From NCBI GenBank assembly GCA_947375135.1, contig CANCER010000002.1, forward strand, positions 62,001 to 126,000: a stretch of DNA of 64,000 nt. Direction: 5' to 3'. The notes beneath the pieces are model-generated. The model did no database searches, had not been told where the DNA came from, and saw only the letters and a list, made by a program, of their open reading frames with translations. The DNA is from Comamonadaceae bacterium (GTDB lineage: Bacteria; Pseudomonadota; Gammaproteobacteria; Burkholderiales; Burkholderiaceae_C). This document shows positions 1-9,958 of this stretch, piece by piece. Both the position numbers and the translations under genes were made by a program. Numbering within the stretch: position 1 is the stretch's first letter; each line of letters begins with the position of its first letter.

Positions 1-220
1 CGCGCGCAATGTTCAGGCCCTGCGATCCCTCGGGCATGGCGCAGCCGCAGATCAGGTCTTCAATCGAATGCGGGTCCAGCGTGGGCACCTGGGCCAGCGC
101 GGCCTGCAGAACCTTGACCAGCAGATCGTCCGGGCGGGTGTTGCGGAAGTAGCCGCGGTGCGAGCGGCCAATGGGCGTGCGCGTGGCGGCAACGATGTAG
201 GCGTCTTGTACTTGTTTCAT
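1..220 (-). CDS. acetyl-CoA acyltransferase (thiolase), N-terminal part, cut by window edge
   Basis: Seventy-three codons of the N-terminus are visible, beginning MKQVQDAYIVAATRTPIGRS and continuing to CGCAMPEGSQGLN, the typical opening of thiolase-family acetyl-CoA C-acyltransferases (FadA). These enzymes perform the last, thiolytic step of beta-oxidation. The catalytic cysteine, expected near residue 90, lies outside the window. A purine-rich AAGGAA ribosome-binding site precedes the ATG. The gene lies 45 bp downstream of the FadB-type gene on the same strand, so the two probably form a fadBA-like operon. Family assignment is firm; chain-length specificity cannot be judged. Confidence 0.85.
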   Translation of the reverse strand, partial: MKQVQDAYIVAATRTPIGRSHRGYFRNTRPDDLLVKVLQAALAQVPTLDPHSIEDLICGCAMPEGSQGLNIAR

Positions 221-265
221 GGTGTTCCTTTTCGATCACATAGGTGCGTGTTCGCAGCCGCCTTG

Positions 266-2698
266 TTAGTTGCGAACCGGCTTGCCGGTCGACATCATTC
301 CCATGATCCGTTCCTGGGTCTTGGGGTTGTTGAGCAGCGACCCAAAGGCCCGGCGCTCCAGCGTCATCAAATACTCTTCGTTCACCAGCGTGCCGGCATC
401 CACATCGCCGCCACACACCACCTCGGCAATCAGCGAGGCGATGTGGAAATCATGGGCACTGATAAAGCCGCCGTCGCGCATATTCACCAGCGAGCCCTTG
501 ATGGTGGCGATACCACTGCGCCCAGCCACCTGAAATGGCCGGCGATGCGGCGCCCGGTAACCTGACGCACTCAGGGCACGGGCCTCATTGAGGGCGACAA
601 ACAGCAGCTCGTCCTTGTGCGGCACGACCACGTCACTCTCCAGCAAATAGCCCAGCTTGCGCGACTCCAGCGCGCTGGCCCCCACCTTGGCCATGGCGGC
701 GGCGGTAAAGCCGTCGGTCAGGAAGGGCAGCAGGTCCTTGCCCGTAGACAGGGTGGCGTTCTCGGCCGCACGGCGTGCGATGTAGGTGAGGCCACCGGCA
801 CCGGGCACCAGGCCCACGCCGACTTCAACCAGACCGATATAGCTTTCCATGGCCACCACGCGTTTGCTCGAATACACGGCCAGTTCGCAACCACCACCGA
901 GCGCCAGACCGCGCACGGCAGACACCACAGGCACATTGGAGTAGCGCAGCTTGAGCATCATCTCCTGCATCTCGGCCTCAGCACCCTCAATCGCCTTGAC
1001 GCCGCCCAGCATGAAGGCAGGCAGCATGGCCTGCAGATCGGCACCGGCGGAGAACATGTCGTCGGGCGACCAGATCACCAAACCCTGGTAACTCTGCTCG
1101 GCCAGAACTTGGGCCTGCAACAGGCCCTCGACCACGCCCGGGCCGATGGCGTGCATCTTGGTCTTGATACTGGCGATCAGCACATCGGCGTCCAGACTGC
1201 CGGGCTGGCCCAGCGTCCACAGGCGGATGTGCTCGTCTTCATGCACGGTGCTGCCGGCTGTCTTGGCGTTGGCGGCCTGGGCACCCAGCACGCTTTCGGG
1301 GAAATGTTGGCGGGCATACACGGGCAGCTGGCGCACCGGCACAAACTGTTGCGTCGTCGGATTCCAGGAGCCTTGCGGGGTGTGCACACCACCTGCCTGG
1401 GCGACAGGCCCCTTGAACACCCAGTCCGGCAGCGGTGCGTTGCACAACGCCTTGCCCGCGTCAATGTCTTCCTGCACCATCTGCGCCACTTCCAGCCAGC
1501 CGGCCTCCTGCCACAGCTCAAACGGGCCCTGCTGCATACCGAAACCCCAGCGCATGCAAAGGTCCACATCACGGGCGTTGTCAGCAATCGAAGCCAGATG
1601 GATGGCGGCGTAGTGGAAGCTGTTGCGCAGAATCGCCCACAGGAACTGGCCCTGCGCGCCTTCGGCATTGCGCAGCAGCTTGAGGCGTTCGGCCGCCGGC
1701 TTTTTCAGCATGCGGGCATAGACCTCGTCGGCCTTCTCGCCGCCGGGCACATAGTCCTTGCTCGCCATATCAAAGCGCAAGACGTCGCGGCCCACCTTCT
1801 TGAAGAAACCGGCCTTGGCCTTCTGGCCCAGGTTGCCCAGCTCCAGCAGGGTCTTCAGCACCTCGGGGGTGGCGAAGCTGGCGTAGAACGGATCGAACGT
1901 GCCTGCCCCTGCGGTAGCGTCGCCGCTCAGCGTGTCCTGCAGCGTCTTGATCACATGGCCCATGGTGTCCAGGCCCACCACGTCAGCGGTGCGGAAGGTA
2001 CCGGAATTGGCGCGGCCCAGCTTCTTGCCGGTCAGGTCGTCGACCACATCAAAGGTCAGGCCGAAGTTCTGCACCTCTTGCATGGTGGCCAGCATGCCGG
2101 CGACACCGACGCGGTTGGCGATGAAGTTGGGGGAATCCTTGGCCCGCACCACGCCCTTGCCCAGGTTGCGGGTGACAAAGGTTTCCAGGTCGTCCAGCAC
2201 ATCCGGTTGCGTGGTAGGCGTGTTGATCAGTTCCACCAACGCCATGTAGCGCGGCGGGTTGAAGAAGTGGATGCCACAAAAGCGCGGCTTGATTTCTTCG
2301 GGCAGCGCTTCGCTCAACTTCGTGATGGACAGGCCGGAGGTGTTGCTGGCCACGATGGCGTGGGGGGCGATGAAGGGCGCGATTTTTTTGTAGAGATCGA
2401 GCTTCCAGTCCATGCGCTCGGCAATCGCCTCGATGATGAGGTCGCAGCCCAGCAGCAGGTCCATGTGCTCTTCGTAATTCGCCTGCTGGATCAGCACTGC
2501 GTCTTCGGCAACACCCAGCGGCGCAGGCTTCTGCTTCTTCAACGCTTCTACCGCACGGGTGACGATGCCGTTTTTAGGGCCTTCTTTGGCAGGAAGGTCG
2601 AACAAAACCACCGGCACCTTGACGTTGACGAGGTGCGCAGCAATCTGCGCCCCCATGACACCGGCACCGAGCACGGCTACTTTTCGAACATTACGCAC
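266..2698 (-). CDS. FadB-type 3-hydroxyacyl-CoA dehydrogenase / enoyl-CoA hydratase
   Basis: This 810-residue multifunctional beta-oxidation enzyme hydrates trans-2-enoyl-CoA and oxidises the 3-hydroxyacyl-CoA with NAD+. The dehydrogenase comes first: a Rossmann motif GAGVMGAQIAAHLVN starts near residue 11, followed by the HFFNPP active-site region. The crotonase domain is C-terminal (about 490 onward, with GLALGGGCELA and VEVGVGLVPGAGG). This order is the reverse of E. coli FadB and is common in beta-proteobacterial homologues. A GGAG ribosome-binding site lies upstream. Its neighbours (thiolase downstream, acyl-CoA dehydrogenase upstream) complete the pathway. It should act in the cytoplasm on medium- to long-chain acyl-CoAs, though chain length is inferred. 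Confidence 0.92.
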   Translation of the reverse strand: MRNVRKVAVLGAGVMGAQIAAHLVNVKVPVVLFDLPAKEGPKNGIVTRAVEALKKQKPAPLGVAEDAVLIQQANYEEHMDLLLGCDLIIEAIAERMDWKLDLYKKIAPFIAPHAIVASNTSGLSITKLSEALPEEIKPRFCGIHFFNPPRYMALVELINTPTTQPDVLDDLETFVTRNLGKGVVRAKDSPNFIANRVGVAGMLATMQEVQNFGLTFDVVDDLTGKKLGRANSGTFRTADVVGLDTMGHVIKTLQDTLSGDATAGAGTFDPFYASFATPEVLKTLLELGNLGQKAKAGFFKKVGRDVLRFDMASKDYVPGGEKADEVYARMLKKPAAERLKLLRNAEGAQGQFLWAILRNSFHYAAIHLASIADNARDVDLCMRWGFGMQQGPFELWQEAGWLEVAQMVQEDIDAGKALCNAPLPDWVFKGPVAQAGGVHTPQGSWNPTTQQFVPVRQLPVYARQHFPESVLGAQAANAKTAGSTVHEDEHIRLWTLGQPGSLDADVLIASIKTKMHAIGPGVVEGLLQAQVLAEQSYQGLVIWSPDDMFSAGADLQAMLPAFMLGGVKAIEGAEAEMQEMMLKLRYSNVPVVSAVRGLALGGGCELAVYSSKRVVAMESYIGLVEVGVGLVPGAGGLTYIARRAAENATLSTGKDLLPFLTDGFTAAAMAKVGASALESRKLGYLLESDVVVPHKDELLFVALNEARALSASGYRAPHRRPFQVAGRSGIATIKGSLVNMRDGGFISAHDFHIASLIAEVVCGGDVDAGTLVNEEYLMTLERRAFGSLLNNPKTQERIMGMMSTGKPVRN

Positions 2699-2742
2699 AG
2701 ACTACTCCTTCACTTGAAACTTGCTTGCAGCTCTTACCGGAA

Positions 2743-3177
2743 TCACTCGACGCGATGCCAGACCTGGGTGCGGTAGATGAAGCCGATATAACCCCGCATC
2801 TCCATGCTCTTGCCGCCGTCCACGGGTTTGAGGCGGGTCTTGTAGGTACTGCCCTTGGCCGGATCGAGGATTTCACCGCCGCCCCACAGACCTTTGTCGT
2901 CCGCGTCCTGGCGCACGTTGCGGATGATGGCCATGCCCAGCACCGGCTTGTCCTTGCGGTCGTCGCTGCACTTGTCGCACTTGTTGTCCTGCTTGGCGGG
3001 ATCGAAGATCTTCTCGATAGTGCCGGTCAGCACGCCACCGCTCTCAGAAATACGCACCAGGGATTTTTCGGTCTTGCCATCGTCATCAATCGTCTTCCAC
3101 AAACCCACCGGTGTCATCTGCGCCATGGCGCATACGGAAGACAGGGCCAGGGTCAAAGCTGCTGCAGCACGCATCAT
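2743..3177 (-). CDS. DUF2147 family exported protein
   Basis: This 144-residue protein has a clear signal peptide (MMRAAAALTLALSSVCAMA, cleavage after AMA). The mature domain begins TPVGLWKTIDDDGKTEKSLV and holds the GLWGGGEILDP stretch typical of DUF2147 proteins. It should be periplasmic. The family has no established reaction; members often sit next to fatty-acid-use genes in Burkholderiales, as here between the FadB-type enzyme and the acyl-CoA dehydrogenase. A CDKC pair could form a disulfide. Family assignment is good; function unknown. Confidence 0.85.
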   Translation of the reverse strand: MMRAAAALTLALSSVCAMAQMTPVGLWKTIDDDGKTEKSLVRISESGGVLTGTIEKIFDPAKQDNKCDKCSDDRKDKPVLGMAIIRNVRQDADDKGLWGGGEILDPAKGSTYKTRLKPVDGGKSMEMRGYIGFIYRTQVWHRVE

Positions 3178-3215
3178 GTCGATCTCCTCGTTGTTATGAA
3201 AGCAGGGTTGAAAGT

Positions 3216-5012
3216 TCAGGCAAACACCGCATCGGTATCCATCAGCGCGCGGGCGCCGGTGCGTGCGGTGCGCATGGCGGTGGCTGTCTCGGGAAAGAGC
3301 TTGGCGAAATAGAAGCGCGCAGTCTGCAGCTTGGCCACATAGAACGTATCCGCGTTACCCGCTGCAATCTCCCGCAAGGCGACCTGTGCCATACGCGCCC
3401 AGAAGTAGCCGAACACCATATGGCCGGCCACCCGCAAATAGTCCACGGCCGCAGCACCGACTTCATCCGGGTTCTGGAAGGCTTTGAAACCGAGCTCGGT
3501 GGTGAACTTGGTCATCTGCTCACCCAGGATGGCGATGGGTGTGATGAACTCGGCCATCTTCTCGTTGACGCCCTCCTCTGCCACCAGCTGGCCGATCAGC
3601 TTGCCGAATTTTTTCAGCGTGGCGCCGTTGTTGGACAGCACCTTGCGGCCCAGCAGGTCCAGTGCCTGGATGGTGTTGGTGCCCTCGTAAATCAGGTTGA
3701 TGCGGGAATCGCGCACAAACTGCTCCATGCCGCTTTGCTTGATGTAGCCGTGGCCGCCAAACACCTGCATGCAGCCCGAAGTCGCTGTCCAGCCGTTGTC
3801 GGTGATAAAGCCTTTGACGATGGGGGTGAGCAGGGCCAGCATCTCGGCGCTGTCCTTGCGCACTTTCTCCTCCGGGTGGAAATGCTCTTTCTCCAGCAGC
3901 ATCGAGCAGTAAGTCAAGAGTGCGCGGCCGCCTTCGGCATAGGCCTTGGCCGTGAGCAGCATCTTGCGCACATCGGGGTGCACGAGGATGGGGTCGGCAG
4001 GCAGCTCCTTGGCCTTGGGGCCGGAGAGCGCGCGCATCTGGATGCGGTCCCTGGCATAGACCAGCGCGTTCTGGTAGGCCACTTCGGTCAACCCCAAGGA
4101 CTGGTTGCCCACACCCAGGCGCGCCGCATTCATCATCACGAACATGCCCTGCATGCCCTTGTTGGGCTGGCCCACCAGCGTGCCCACGGCGCCATCCAGC
4201 ACCATCTGGCAGGTGGCGCTGCCGTTGATGCCCATCTTGTGCTCTAGGCCGCCGCAGAAGATGCCGTTGCGCTCGCCCAGCGAGCCGTCCGCGTTGACGT
4301 GGAACTTGGGCACGATGAACAGGCTCACGCCCTTGATGCCAGGGGGCGCGTCGGTCATGCGCGCCAGCACCAGGTGCACGATGTTGTCTGCCAGGTCGTG
4401 TTCGCCGGCGCTGATGAAAATCTTGTTGCCGGTGATCTTGTAGGTGCCGTCCGGCTGCGGCTCGGCCTTGGTGCGCATCAGGCCCAGGTCGGTGCCGCAA
4501 TGCGGTTCGGTCAGGCACATGGAGCCGGTCCATTCACCGCTGGTCATCTTGTGCAGATAGGTCTGCTTTTGCGCATCGGTGCCGTGCTCGCGCAGGGCGG
4601 CGGAGGCGCCGTGCGTCAGGCCGGGGTACATGGTCCAGGCCTGGTTGGCACTGTTCATCATTTCGTAGAACAACTGGTTCACCACCAGCGGCAGGTCCTG
4701 GCCGCCGAAGTTGGCATCGCAAGCCAAGGCGGCCCAACCGCCGTCGATGTACTGGCGGTAGGCTTCCTTAAAGCCTTTGGGCGTGGTGACGGCGTGGCTG
4801 GTCTGGTCCAGGCTGCAGCCCTCGGCATCGCCGCTGACGTTGAGCGGAAAGATCACCTCGGCCGCAAACTTGCCGCCCTCTTCCAGCACAGCGTTGACCG
4901 TGTCGGCGTCGAGTTCGGCGTGCTTGGGGATTTGCTGCAAGTCGTCCATCACGTGGAGCAGCTCGTGCATCACAAACTGCATGTCGCGCAGGGGTGGCGT
5001 ATAGGTAGGCAT
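3216..5012 (-). CDS. acyl-CoA dehydrogenase, long (~600-residue) type
   Basis: This FAD-dependent enzyme makes the first double bond in beta-oxidation. At 598 residues it is longer than the classical ~390-residue family and matches the subgroup with an extra C-terminal domain. Visible landmarks are MCLTEPHCGTDLG (flavin/substrate region, about 160-175) and GGHGYIKQSGMEQFVRDSR followed by IYEGTNTIQ, which carries the likely catalytic glutamate (about 430-455). It lies 30 bp downstream of a TetR gene and upstream of the DUF2147 and FadB-type genes, all on the same strand, so they are probably co-transcribed. Confidence 0.92.
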   Translation of the reverse strand: MPTYTPPLRDMQFVMHELLHVMDDLQQIPKHAELDADTVNAVLEEGGKFAAEVIFPLNVSGDAEGCSLDQTSHAVTTPKGFKEAYRQYIDGGWAALACDANFGGQDLPLVVNQLFYEMMNSANQAWTMYPGLTHGASAALREHGTDAQKQTYLHKMTSGEWTGSMCLTEPHCGTDLGLMRTKAEPQPDGTYKITGNKIFISAGEHDLADNIVHLVLARMTDAPPGIKGVSLFIVPKFHVNADGSLGERNGIFCGGLEHKMGINGSATCQMVLDGAVGTLVGQPNKGMQGMFVMMNAARLGVGNQSLGLTEVAYQNALVYARDRIQMRALSGPKAKELPADPILVHPDVRKMLLTAKAYAEGGRALLTYCSMLLEKEHFHPEEKVRKDSAEMLALLTPIVKGFITDNGWTATSGCMQVFGGHGYIKQSGMEQFVRDSRINLIYEGTNTIQALDLLGRKVLSNNGATLKKFGKLIGQLVAEEGVNEKMAEFITPIAILGEQMTKFTTELGFKAFQNPDEVGAAAVDYLRVAGHMVFGYFWARMAQVALREIAAGNADTFYVAKLQTARFYFAKLFPETATAMRTARTGARALMDTDAVFA

Positions 5013-5042
5013 GGTGGGGCTCCTGAATAGTTCTTAGCGGTC

Positions 5043-5735
5043 TTAAAGGTCTTGGACGGCCCGGGCACCGTAGCGCTCCAGGATGTTGGCGAATGCGGTG
5101 TTGGCACGCTCCAGCGAACCGGGGTTCTTCAAAAAGCGGGCCTCGTAATGCAACGCGAGGATCAGGCCGTGGATTTCAAAGACGATCTGGTGCGGGTCGG
5201 CACCGGTGCCCAGATGGCCGCTGGTCTGCGCCTGGACGATGGCCCGAAACAGCGCCTGCAACCAGGTCTGCACCGAGTTGGCCAGGGCATCGCGCACCGG
5301 GCCGGGCCGGTCATCAAACTCGACGGCACCGCTGATAAAAATGCAGCCAGACTGGATTTCCACCGCCACGCGTTTCATCCAGTTGCCAAACAGCGCCTGC
5401 ACCCGGGGCAGGCCGTGGGGCTCCTGCAACGCGGGGTAAAAAATTTCCTGCTCGAAGCGGCTGAAGTACTCGCGGATGACGGAGATCTGCAACTCCTCGC
5501 GCGAGCCGAAATGGGCGAACACGCCGGACTTGCTCATCCGCGTGACCTCGGCAAGGGCACCAATGCTCAAGCCTTCCAGGCCGATCTGGGTGGCCAGGCC
5601 CAGGGCGGCCTCAATGATCGCCGCCTTGGTCTGCTGGCCTTTTTGCATGGCGCGGGGCGCGCCATCGCGCAAACCGGGCACCGGCGTGGCCAGCCCCTTG
5701 CCGGCGTGTGACGCAGTACCTGATGAAGTTGCCAT
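5043..5735 (-). CDS. TetR/AcrR family regulator of the beta-oxidation operon
   Basis: The helix-turn-helix domain is clear (TKAAIIEAALGLATQIGLEG, then SIGALAEVTRMSKSGVFAHF), followed by a TetR ligand domain. The frame is open up to 5801, but that start lies inside the palindromic operator at 5771-5794, so I place the start at the internal ATG MATSSG (230 residues); an ATG at 5648 is another option. It leads the tandem acyl-CoA dehydrogenase/FadB/thiolase set, so a fatty-acyl-CoA-responsive repressor is the natural reading. FadP, a TetR regulator proposed for beta-proteobacterial fatty-acid genes, is a candidate identity, not proven. Confidence 0.85.
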   Translation of the reverse strand: MATSSGTASHAGKGLATPVPGLRDGAPRAMQKGQQTKAAIIEAALGLATQIGLEGLSIGALAEVTRMSKSGVFAHFGSREELQISVIREYFSRFEQEIFYPALQEPHGLPRVQALFGNWMKRVAVEIQSGCIFISGAVEFDDRPGPVRDALANSVQTWLQALFRAIVQAQTSGHLGTGADPHQIVFEIHGLILALHYEARFLKNPGSLERANTAFANILERYGARAVQDL

Positions 5736-5770
5736 ATGCGGTGTGTTGAACCGGCGGGGGATACCGGTGA

Positions 5771-5794
5771 AAAATAGAACGATCGTGCTATTTT
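5771..5794. promoter_or_regulatory. palindromic operator, probable TetR binding site
   Basis: A 24-bp inverted repeat has arms AAAATAG and CTATTTT around the core ACGATCGT, with only one mismatched pair. It lies 36 bp before the chosen TetR start and after the end of slmA. Length and symmetry fit a TetR dimer site. The inferred role is autoregulation and control of the whole downstream fatty-acid operon. Confidence 0.7.
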
Positions 5795-5863
5795 GCAGCA
5801 TGCAGACACAACCCCACCGACCCGTGAGGGTTCTAGTTCACGCCTTCTATTTGCGCTGCGGGT

Positions 5864-6565
5864 TTACCCGAGCATGGTGGCCAGGCTGGCGTCCAGGTGT
5901 TCGGAGGGCAGGCGCTTGAAACCGGAGCGTACAAAGCGCTGCAGCCGCCCGACCACAAAGGCAGTCAAAACGGAAGCGCGCACCTGGGCGTCCACCGTGG
6001 GCGTGGGTGACGCCGGTGCCGCACTGGCGCGCAGGCATTGCTTGAGGGTGGCGTCTATCTTGTCAAATAGTTGGTTCATGCGCTGCTGCAGGCGCTCGTT
6101 TTCGAACACCAGGGCGTCACCGACCATGACGCGTGCCATGCCGGGGTTCTTCTCGGAAAAATGCACCAACATGGCGATGATGCGCGCGCTCTGGCGTGCA
6201 CCAGCGCCTGCATCCTGGCCCAGCTCGCGCTCGACAATCTGGTTGGCCAAGGTGAACACCGACTGCTCAATGAACTCGATCAGCCCTTCGAACATCTGCG
6301 CCTTGCTGGCGAAATGCCGGTAGAGCGCGGCCTCGCTCACCTGCAGCCGCGCGGCCAGGGCCGCCGTGGTGATGCGGTCGCCGGCCGGTTGCTCGAGCAT
6401 GGCCGCCAGGGTTTGAAGGATCTGGATGCGCCGCTCTCCCGGCTTGGGACGCTTGCGCACCACCACAGACTCCGGCAAGGGTGCGGGAATGGTGTCCTCC
6501 GGGTCGTCGCCAAATGGCGCTGTGGGGTCGTCAGTCATAGGGTGCTGCGGCATGTATTGTTTCAT
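5864..6565 (-). CDS. slmA: nucleoid occlusion factor SlmA-like TetR protein
   Basis: This 233-residue TetR-fold protein has an HTH (RITTAALAARLQVSEAALYR, then HFASKAQMFEGLIEFIEQ) matching SlmA, which binds DNA and blocks FtsZ ring assembly over the nucleoid. The location downstream of argB and a two-component pair fits the usual Burkholderiales neighbourhood. The start is the ATG of MKQYMPQ, which overlaps the kinase stop as ATGA; a later ATG (MTDDPT, at 6538) is possible. The acidic N-terminal extension of about 40 residues is common in beta-proteobacterial members. A general TetR repressor cannot be excluded. Confidence 0.78.
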   Translation of the reverse strand: MKQYMPQHPMTDDPTAPFGDDPEDTIPAPLPESVVVRKRPKPGERRIQILQTLAAMLEQPAGDRITTAALAARLQVSEAALYRHFASKAQMFEGLIEFIEQSVFTLANQIVERELGQDAGAGARQSARIIAMLVHFSEKNPGMARVMVGDALVFENERLQQRMNQLFDKIDATLKQCLRASAAPASPTPTVDAQVRASVLTAFVVGRLQRFVRSGFKRLPSEHLDASLATMLG

Positions 6566-7974
6566 TCTCGCACAGGGTCCAGCAGCAGCCGAAAGCACAA
6601 ACCCCGCCCTTGGGCGCCACCCAGAATTTGCAGCGCACTGTGGTGTACGCGCGCAATTTCATCGGCAATCGCCAGGCCCAGGCCGTTGCCATCACCCGGT
6701 GTACCCGGCAGGCGGTAAAAGCGCTCCACCATGCGCGCGCGGGCTTCAGGCGGGACGCCCGGGCCATCGTCTTCCACTTCCAGAAAGGCCTGGGCGCCCT
6801 GGCCGTCCGGTGTCGCGCAGGTGCCGCAACGCAAGGTGACGCGGCCTGCTGCGGGGGTGTAGCGTACGGCGTTGTCCACCAGATTCACCAGCAGTTCGCG
6901 CAACAGCCAGGCATAGCCGTTGACGCGGACCTCACCGGCTTCGAGCCCCAGGTCGATGTGCTTGGCGGCAGCCGCGTCCAAAAAGTCTTCCAGCACCTCC
7001 TCGCACAAGGGCTTGAGTGCGACCGCCTGGCGCGGCTCGGAACTGCTGCTGCGCGCATCGGCTTTGGAGAGGGCCAGCAGCTGGTTGGCGAGCTGCGATG
7101 TTCTGCGGGTTGCATCGCGCAGCTTGCGTAACTGGTCGGCGCGCAAGGTAATGCTGTCTGCCTCGGGCATGGCCCAGGCCTCCACCTGCGCCTGAAGGCC
7201 TGCCAGCGGCGTGCGCAACTGGTGCGCCGCATCGGCCACAAAGCGGCGCTGGCTTTCGACCTGGGCATTGACCAACTCAAACAGACGGTTCAGTGACAGC
7301 ACCAGGGGCCGGACCTCTTGTGGTGAACCATCGGCGTCCAGCGGCGTGAGGTCACGGGGGGAGCGGCCCTCCACCGCATCCTTGAGTTCCAGCAGGGGGC
7401 GCAGGCCACGGCGCACGGCCCAGTTGACGGCAAAGGCCGCGCCCACGACCAACACCAGGTTCGGCAATGCCACCCGGAACCAGAGGCGGCGAAACCACTG
7501 CATACGCCTGTCGGAACCATCTGCCAGGCGCACCGTGAGCTCACCTGCGGCGCTGAGAACGCGTTGGCTGACAATGCGATACACCACGTAGCGATACTCC
7601 TGGCTGGAAAACTCGGGCTCATAAGTGGCTGGCGGGTAGTCGCCCAGCCAGGCGTCGCCCGTCAACACTTTGCCCTCGGTGGTGAGCACCGCATAGGCCG
7701 ACAGACCCGGGCGCGTGGACAAGAAGTCCTCAATCGCCGGCGTCATTTTGAAATTCAATGCCCCCTTGACCAGGCCTCTGCGGCCCACGATCGAGTCGAC
7801 CAGGGGCGCCACCAGTGTCAAAAGCTGGCGGTCCTGCTGGATGGCCGCCGTGTCTGCGAACTGAAAATCAAACCAGGTATTGAGTGCCGCCAGCAACAGC
7901 AAGGGTGCCAGCAGCAGCAGCAGCAAGCGCCTTTGCAGGCCCGGGCCCACCGTGACTTGCTGCGCTTGCGTCAA
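6562..7974 (-). CDS. sensor histidine kinase (TctE/QseC type)
   Basis: A membrane-bound kinase paired with the preceding response regulator. There is a TM segment near the N-terminus (LLLLLLAPLLLLAALNTW), a periplasmic 2CSK_N-like sensor domain, a second TM (LVLVVGAAFAVNWAV), a HAMP-like linker, H-box DAAHQLRTPL, N-box NLVDNAVRYTP and G boxes DDGPGVP and GDGNGLGLAI. The frame is open up to 8184 inside the regulator gene, but I start at a TTG whose TTGA overlaps the regulator stop (470 residues); a GTG a few codons later is also possible. The signal is unknown; relatives sense carboxylates or quorum/stress cues. Confidence 0.88.
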   Translation of the reverse strand: MTQAQQVTVGPGLQRRLLLLLLAPLLLLAALNTWFDFQFADTAAIQQDRQLLTLVAPLVDSIVGRRGLVKGALNFKMTPAIEDFLSTRPGLSAYAVLTTEGKVLTGDAWLGDYPPATYEPEFSSQEYRYVVYRIVSQRVLSAAGELTVRLADGSDRRMQWFRRLWFRVALPNLVLVVGAAFAVNWAVRRGLRPLLELKDAVEGRSPRDLTPLDADGSPQEVRPLVLSLNRLFELVNAQVESQRRFVADAAHQLRTPLAGLQAQVEAWAMPEADSITLRADQLRKLRDATRRTSQLANQLLALSKADARSSSSEPRQAVALKPLCEEVLEDFLDAAAAKHIDLGLEAGEVRVNGYAWLLRELLVNLVDNAVRYTPAAGRVTLRCGTCATPDGQGAQAFLEVEDDGPGVPPEARARMVERFYRLPGTPGDGNGLGLAIADEIARVHHSALQILGGAQGRGLCFRLLLDPVRE

Positions 7975-8684
7975 GCTGCGTCCACCCGCTCCAGCCGGTA
8001 GCCAAAACCGCGAATCGAACGCAAGGCGATGCCATGGGGCTCCAGCTTGGCGCGCAGGCGCGAAATGTAGACCTCCACGGCGTTGGGCGTAATTTCCTTG
8101 TCCCAGCCGGTCAGGGCCTGCAGCAGCTTGTCCTTGTTGGCGGGCTTGGGGGCTTGCAGCATCAGGTATTCCATCACCGTCCACTCGCGCGGGCCCAGTT
8201 CCAGCGGCAGCCTGGCGGCAAGGGAATTGCCTTCGCCCCGCAGTGCAGGCACATGGATGCAGGCCTGGCGCAAGGCCATATCCAACTCCAGCGGACCAAA
8301 GCGCAGCGCCGCCGATGTCGCTGCCTGCGAACGGCGCAACAGGGCGCGCAAGCGCGCCAGCAGCTCGGGCAGCTCATAGGGCTTGACCATGTAGTCGTCC
8401 GCGCCTTTGTCCAGACCCTGCACCCGGTCCTGCAGTGCGTCGCGGGCCGTCAGGATCAGTGCGGGCATGGTGTGGCCCTGCGCACGCAGCGCCTGGGTCA
8501 GTTGCAGCCCGTCCATGGCGGGCAGGCCGATATCAATCACGGCAATGTCAAAGGCCTCGGTACGGGTGACTTCCAGTGCGCGCTCGGCACTGCCGACCCA
8601 GTCCACCGCATAACCGGCGTTGGACAGGCCCAGCTTGATGCCGCTGGCTACCAGCACATCGTCTTCTACCAGCAGCAAGCGCAT
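7971..8684 (-). CDS. OmpR/PhoB-family response regulator
   Basis: This 237-residue regulator has the acidic pocket LLLVEDD, the phosphoacceptor D51 (VIDIGLPAMDG), the conserved lysine in YMVKPYELPELLARLRA and a C-terminal winged helix ending GFGYRLERVDAA. It resembles the TctD/QseB group and is coupled to the kinase gene by a 4-base stop/start overlap. It begins 6 bp after argB ends, so read-through from argB is possible. Target genes are unknown. Confidence 0.92.
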   Translation of the reverse strand: MRLLLVEDDVLVASGIKLGLSNAGYAVDWVGSAERALEVTRTEAFDIAVIDIGLPAMDGLQLTQALRAQGHTMPALILTARDALQDRVQGLDKGADDYMVKPYELPELLARLRALLRRSQAATSAALRFGPLELDMALRQACIHVPALRGEGNSLAARLPLELGPREWTVMEYLMLQAPKPANKDKLLQALTGWDKEITPNAVEVYISRLRAKLEPHGIALRSIRGFGYRLERVDAA

Positions 8685-8690
8685 ACCGCC

Positions 8691-9692
<1,002 letters not shown>

Positions 9693-9706
<14 letters not shown>

Positions 9707-9797
9707 GGTCTTGTACAGACTTGATCCCTTCTGGCAAGCGCAACTCTGCTGCAAGGCGGACGGCCTGTCCGTGGGTGTTGTGAAGAACCGTCGTTGT
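9693..9797 (-). pseudogene. vapB antitoxin N-terminal relic
   Basis: The frame reads TTTTVLHNTHGQAVRLAAEL and then RLPEGIKSV before a stop. This is the SpoVT/AbrB-like N-terminus of VapB antitoxins (N/S-x-S/G-Q-A-V-R-L-P). The rest of the antitoxin is missing. With the vapC tail it forms the scar of a vapBC module at the border between core genes and the glycan locus. Open frame continues upstream to 9905 without recognisable similarity. The 160 bp from 9798 to the next gene end hold nothing else I recognise. Confidence 0.55.
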
Positions 9798-9958
9798 GGT
9801 CAAGGTAAGGCGAAGCAGGTTGAAACTGGCGTCAGTGTATCGCGGCCAAATTGACAACTCCCGAGGCCTTGGGTGCCGCTCGAACCGTGGCGGCCCGCAG
9901 AACATGCGAAATTTTCAGCGAGGCGAGGTGGGGGAGGTGAAGGGCTTCCCTTCAAAGC

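Noticed and set aside
617-2776. A 719-codon open frame on the plus strand opposite the FadB-type gene
   Set aside because: Shadow frame of a GC-rich coding region; Gln/His/Arg-rich translation with no family features.
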